From assembly GCF_900114715.1 (NCBI RefSeq), contig NZ_FOTY01000003.1, forward strand, positions 1 to 64,000: a stretch of DNA of 64,000 bases. The letters run 5' to 3'. Origin of the DNA: Salibacterium qingdaonense. Lineage in GTDB: Bacteria; Bacillota; Bacilli; Bacillales; Marinococcaceae. Shown piece after piece: positions 60,984-64,000 of the stretch (position 1 is its first letter; every line of letters starts with the position of its first letter). A program made the translations under genes and the position numbers. Under the pieces are notes generated by a model, which was given only the letters and a program-made list of their open reading frames with translations, searched no databases and was not told the origin of the DNA.

Positions 60984-61709
60984 ATGAAGAAAACAGCGAT
61001 CACATTGACAGCCTGCGCACTTATCGCAGGTGGTTTCACCGGCTGTGGCAATGCCGAAGAAAATCAAGGCGCCGCGCCGAACCGGTACAATACAAATACG
61101 AACTACGATCAGACCGGTTACAATGATCAAGCCAACCGACGCGGGGAAGGTCCAATGACGGATATGATGACTGAAGACGACCGGATGCAGGGCGGTGCCG
61201 GCAACTATGGACGAAATAATACTGATAATGGCTACCGTGGACAAATTGGTGACCGTCCCGGCATGGTAGGTGAGCGCGGTATGCTGAATTCGCGGAATGT
61301 CAATGACGGTGCTGCTGATAATACTGCCGAAAATCAGAACATGAATAACAATGGTGGTGCTGGAGGAAATAATGGGCAGGCATCGGACATTGAAAATCAG
61401 GTGGAAAACATGGAAGGAATCGATGACGCGCGCGCCATCGTCCATGGAAATGATGTCGTAGTCGGCATTGATACACCGGAAGAAGGCAAAAAGGCAGAGC
61501 AGCTTGCCGGCAAGGTGAAGAGCAACGTTTCATCTAAAATGAACAACAAAAATGTCCATGTAACCCATGATGCCCAGAAATTCGGCGACATTCAGGAACT
61601 TGGGGATAATATGGAAAACGGCAACGGTCTCAATGAAGCGGGCGATACCATCAATGATATGATCAACGATATCGGAGATGCAGCAAGCAGACCATTTGAA
61701 AACAGCTAA
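60984..61709 (+). CDS. YhcN/YlaJ-family sporulation lipoprotein (CoxA position)
   Basis: 241 aa lipoprotein. The signal peptide ends at lipobox FTGC (Cys ~22). The mature part starts with an Asn/Gly/Arg-rich low-complexity region, followed by a YhcN/YlaJ domain: IENQVENMEGIDDARAIVHGNDVVVGIDTP in pieces, then KNVHVTHDAQKF. Such proteins sit in the spore inner membrane or cortex. Position after safA matches B. subtilis coxA. GAAAGGAGG precedes the ATG at 60984. Confidence 0.85.
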   Translation: MKKTAITLTACALIAGGFTGCGNAEENQGAAPNRYNTNTNYDQTGYNDQANRRGEGPMTDMMTEDDRMQGGAGNYGRNNTDNGYRGQIGDRPGMVGERGMLNSRNVNDGAADNTAENQNMNNNGGAGGNNGQASDIENQVENMEGIDDARAIVHGNDVVVGIDTPEEGKKAEQLAGKVKSNVSSKMNNKNVHVTHDAQKFGDIQELGDNMENGNGLNEAGDTINDMINDIGDAASRPFENS

Positions 61710-61719
61710 CCAAAGGCAG

Positions 61720-61757
61720 AGCGTTCCACCCTCAGGAAGCGGTGGAACGCTTTTTTC
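61720..61757 (+). terminator. Terminator after the YhcN-type gene
   Basis: AGCGTTCCACC / GGTGGAACGCT stem then six T residues. Confidence 0.93.
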
Positions 61758-61879
61758 ATGAAACCGCCCACACATATCTTCATCAAGAAAAGAGTCCCGT
61801 TTTGTGATGCCTCCTTCCTTCAATGTTTCCGTTGAATATGCTATATTTTATAAATGGATAGAAAGAGGAGGAATGAACA

Positions 61880-62629
61880 ATGGCAGGACATTCCAAATGG
61901 CATAACATAAAAAGAAGAAAAGAAAGCCAGGATGCAAAACGCGCAAAAGTATTTACGAAGTTGTCGAAGGAAATATTCGCCGCGGTTCGGGAAAGCGGAG
62001 ATGATCCTGATACGAACCTTCGTCTGCGGATGGCCCTTACGAAAGCAAGAGCGGAAAACGTACCGTCGGACAATATTGAACGTACGATAAAAAAAGCTTC
62101 CGGGGAAGCCGGAGCCGTAGATTACGAAGCATTTACGTATGAAGGGTACGGCCCGGGTGGTGCAGCGGTACTCGTGCAGACGTTGACCGAAAACAAAAAC
62201 AGAACCGTATCGGAAGTCCGGCATGCTTTCTCCAAGCATGGCGGCAATCTCGGGGAGAATGGCTGCGTTTCGTTTATGTTCAACCGCAAAGGACAGTTGA
62301 TCATTGAACGGGACGAAGAAATGGATGAAGAGGAATTCACTCTTGAAGCCATTGAAGCCGGTGGCGAAGAAATTGATACCGATGAAAACTGGTTCTATAT
62401 CCAGACAGAACCGGATGATTTCGAGGAAGTGAAAAAAGCACTTGAAGAAAAAGGTTATACCTTCTCCAAAGCGGAGATTATTTTGTTTCCGGATGTGAAT
62501 ACCACCTTAAACGATGAGCATGCGGAGAAAATGATGAAACTTATTGATGCGCTTGAAGATAACGATGACGTGCAGAATGTGTATCATAATTTTGAAGTGG
62601 AAGATGAGCAGTTAGCACGGCTTTCATAA
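61880..62629 (+). CDS. yebC: YebC/PmpR-family protein
   Basis: 249 aa three-domain protein, opening MAGHSKWHNIKRRKESQDAK with later RKGQLIIERDEEMDEEEF. Long called a transcription regulator; recent work on family members points to help in translating proline-rich stretches. It is acidic in the C-terminal half. GAGGAGGAATGAACA precedes the ATG. Conserved neighbour of bofC-ruvA-ruvB. Confidence 0.94.
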   Translation: MAGHSKWHNIKRRKESQDAKRAKVFTKLSKEIFAAVRESGDDPDTNLRLRMALTKARAENVPSDNIERTIKKASGEAGAVDYEAFTYEGYGPGGAAVLVQTLTENKNRTVSEVRHAFSKHGGNLGENGCVSFMFNRKGQLIIERDEEMDEEEFTLEAIEAGGEEIDTDENWFYIQTEPDDFEEVKKALEEKGYTFSKAEIILFPDVNTTLNDEHAEKMMKLIDALEDNDDVQNVYHNFEVEDEQLARLS

Positions 62630-62689
62630 TTCAGGGAATAAACCCTCATAAGAGCGGGCAGGCTGTCCAGAAAAAAAGGGTTGATTTTC

Positions 62690-62974
62690 TTGAACAAAAA
62701 GACAATAGGTGCAGCTTTATGCTTTTTTCTACTGCTTGGCTCAGCCGCCGCATTTTTTCACGAGGAGTCCTTTACCTCGTCTGACAGTAAAGCAGAGCCT
62801 GCCCGTTATACACTGATTCTGCAACAGGAAATGCCGGATGGAGAAATGGTGACGGAGAAAAAAATCGAGACGGTGTGGTCAGTGGAAGATTTCTGGATGA
62901 AATATAGAGACTGGAATGTCGTGGACCAGAACCAGGAAGAAATTATACTGCGCCGGCCTGGACATAGGAAATGA
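62690..62974 (+). CDS. bofC: BofC-like protein, N-terminal domain only
   Basis: 94 aa with a signal or anchor segment (~3-20) and a domain matching the start of B. subtilis BofC: EKKIETVWSVEDFWMKYRDW followed by NVVDQNQEEIILRR. BofC (170 aa) is a forespore protein restraining SpoIVB in the SigK checkpoint; the C-terminal domain is absent here, ending RRPGHRK. TTG 62690 is used because AAAGGG is 9 nt upstream; a TTG three codons earlier is too close. Position between yebC and ruvA supports orthology. Confidence 0.8.
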   Translation: MNKKTIGAALCFFLLLGSAAAFFHEESFTSSDSKAEPARYTLILQQEMPDGEMVTEKKIETVWSVEDFWMKYRDWNVVDQNQEEIILRRPGHRK

Positions 62975-63048
62975 ACTGGTTTCTATCCGGCGGCAATTCT
63001 GCTATGATAGAAGGAAAGCATGTTCGGCAGGAGAAGAGGGAATGACAG

Positions 63049-63651
63049 TTGATTGAATTTTTGCGGGGAACGATTGTACACACAGAACGCGAAACGTTGA
63101 CGCTTGAGGTAGGAAGCACCGGCTATCTGATCTACTGCGCCAATCCCTTCGTGTTTGACAGACAGGAAGAAGAGGTCACCATTTACACTTATCAATACGT
63201 AAAAGAAGATGTCCTGAGACTCTACGGTTTTCCAACACGTAAAGAACGGGGGCTCTTTGAACAGCTGCTGCAGGTATCGGGCATCGGCCCGAAAGGTGCA
63301 CTGGCTGTTCTTGCTGCCGGCGCACCGGCTCAGGTCGTGCAGGCAGTGGAAGAAGAAAACGAAACCTTTCTTGTGAAATTCCCCGGCGTGGGAAGGAAGA
63401 CAGCCAGGCAGATCATTCTCGATCTGAAAGGGAAACTGACGGACGTAATGGACGAAGATACATCAGGCACCCTCTTCCACGCGCAGGCGGAGGAAGAAGG
63501 GTCCAATGAGGCACTTGAGGAAGCCCTCGAAGCATTGAAAGCCCTCGGCTACGGTGAAAAGGAAATCGAAAAAGTAAAACCGGCGCTTAGGCACGAACAG
63601 TTAACGTCGGATGAGTATGTAAAAAAAGCATTGCAGTGGATGCTTTCCTAA
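63049..63651 (+). CDS. ruvA: Holliday junction helicase subunit RuvA
   Basis: 200 aa. The OB-fold N-terminal domain starts MIEFLRGTIVHTERETLTLE; helix-hairpin-helix motifs LLQVSGIGPKGALAVL and FPGVGRKTARQIILDLKGKL bind the junction; the C-terminal domain III (~150-200) contacts RuvB. TTG start after GAAGAGGGA. RuvA tetramers hold Holliday junctions for RuvB-driven branch migration. Confidence 0.96.
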   Translation: MIEFLRGTIVHTERETLTLEVGSTGYLIYCANPFVFDRQEEEVTIYTYQYVKEDVLRLYGFPTRKERGLFEQLLQVSGIGPKGALAVLAAGAPAQVVQAVEEENETFLVKFPGVGRKTARQIILDLKGKLTDVMDEDTSGTLFHAQAEEEGSNEALEEALEALKALGYGEKEIEKVKPALRHEQLTSDEYVKKALQWMLS

Positions 63652-63680
63652 ACTGATAAGCAGCAGGTGGTGCTTCAATC

Positions 63681-64000
63681 ATGGACGAACGAGTCGTATC
63701 CCAATCGGCATATGCCGAAGACGATGCCGCCGAAAACAGCATACGGCCGCTTGATTTCAGCCAATACATCGGTCAAAAAAAGGTAAAGGACAACCTGGAA
63801 GTATTTATTGAAGCGGCGAAAATGCGGGAGGAAAGCCTGGATCATGTCCTTCTTTACGGGCCTCCGGGTCTTGGAAAGACCACCCTGGCCATGATTATTG
63901 CACAGGAAATGGGGGTGCAGATCCGCACGACTTCCGGGCCGGCCATAGAAAAACCGGGCGATCTGGCTGCTGTATTGACCGCCCTCGAGCCGGGGGATGT
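63681..64000 (+). CDS. ruvB: Holliday junction helicase RuvB (partial, 5' end)
   Basis: The first ~106 codons are present before the window ends. The start [20 protein letters not shown] and the [12 protein letters not shown] motif lead to Walker [14 protein letters not shown] (~58-70) and [14 protein letters not shown]. It is the AAA+ motor of RuvAB. CAGCAGGTGG precedes the ATG, 29 nt after ruvA. Confidence 0.95.
   Translation, partial: MDERVVSQSAYAEDDAAENSIRPLDFSQYIGQKKVKDNLEVFIEAAKMREESLDHVLLYGPPGLGKTTLAMIIAQEMGVQIRTTSGPAIEKPGDLAAVLTALEPGD

Overview
This window is a chromosomal segment of a spore-forming member of the Bacillaceae (Firmicutes). The evidence is a trnD-type tRNA cluster behind an rRNA operon, many sporulation genes (prkA, yhbH, spoVR, an alpha/beta SASP, yjcZ peptides, spo0B, safA, a bofC homologue), frequent TTG/GTG starts behind strong AGGAGG sites, and long stretches of gene order matching Bacillus subtilis. 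Many proteins look acidic and base composition is moderate, so I infer a salt- or alkali-adapted lineage; the species is not identified.

Layout. 1-2452: end of 23S rRNA, 5S rRNA and 16 tRNAs, interrupted by three tandem copies of a ~115 bp repeat. 2462-14955: a yhb-like region (queG, ogt, yhbB-like amidase, trmL, pbpD-like PBP, prkA, signal peptidase, yhbH). 14996-24200: tRNA-Pro, msrA, glpP, pgcA, an arylamine N-acetyltransferase, acyP, spoVR, an M29 aminopeptidase, lemA and an NAD(P)-binding protein. 24345-46514: the SASP gene, then a yheB-yheA-yhaX-yhaO-yhaN-cssRS-yhaL-prsA-yhaJ-hpr-yhaH-serC-hit-ecsABC block that follows B. subtilis order with insertions and losses. 46515-55002: a GGACACTA array, yhaA, ccdA, pbpF and hemEHY. 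55163-64000: a Gln-rich protein, spo0B-obg-pheB-pheA, niaR, safA-yhcN-type lipoprotein, yebC, a short bofC, ruvA and the start of ruvB.

How the genes work together. Several groups form clear modules: heme synthesis (hemEHY); the YhaO/YhaN nuclease-ATPase pair; secretion quality control (the CssRS stress sensor beside the PrsA foldase, plus signal peptidase and EcsABC); spore formation and coat (prkA/yhbH/spoVR, safA/yhcN-type, yjcZ pair, SASP); Phe synthesis (pheB/pheA); and recombination (ruvAB).

Most unusual signals. (1) An array of eight GGACACTA motifs in strictly alternating orientation and helical phase in a convergent intergenic gap (46585-46774). (2) Two nearly identical ~248 bp MITE-like elements with terminal inverted repeats and 9 bp target duplications. 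(3) A shared repeat scaffold in which the central hairpin varies while its pairing is kept. (4) Several proteins lacking expected catalytic residues or domains: the YhaX-like HAD protein, the DUF3267 protein, the adenylate-forming enzyme without its C-terminal domain, and the N-domain-only BofC.
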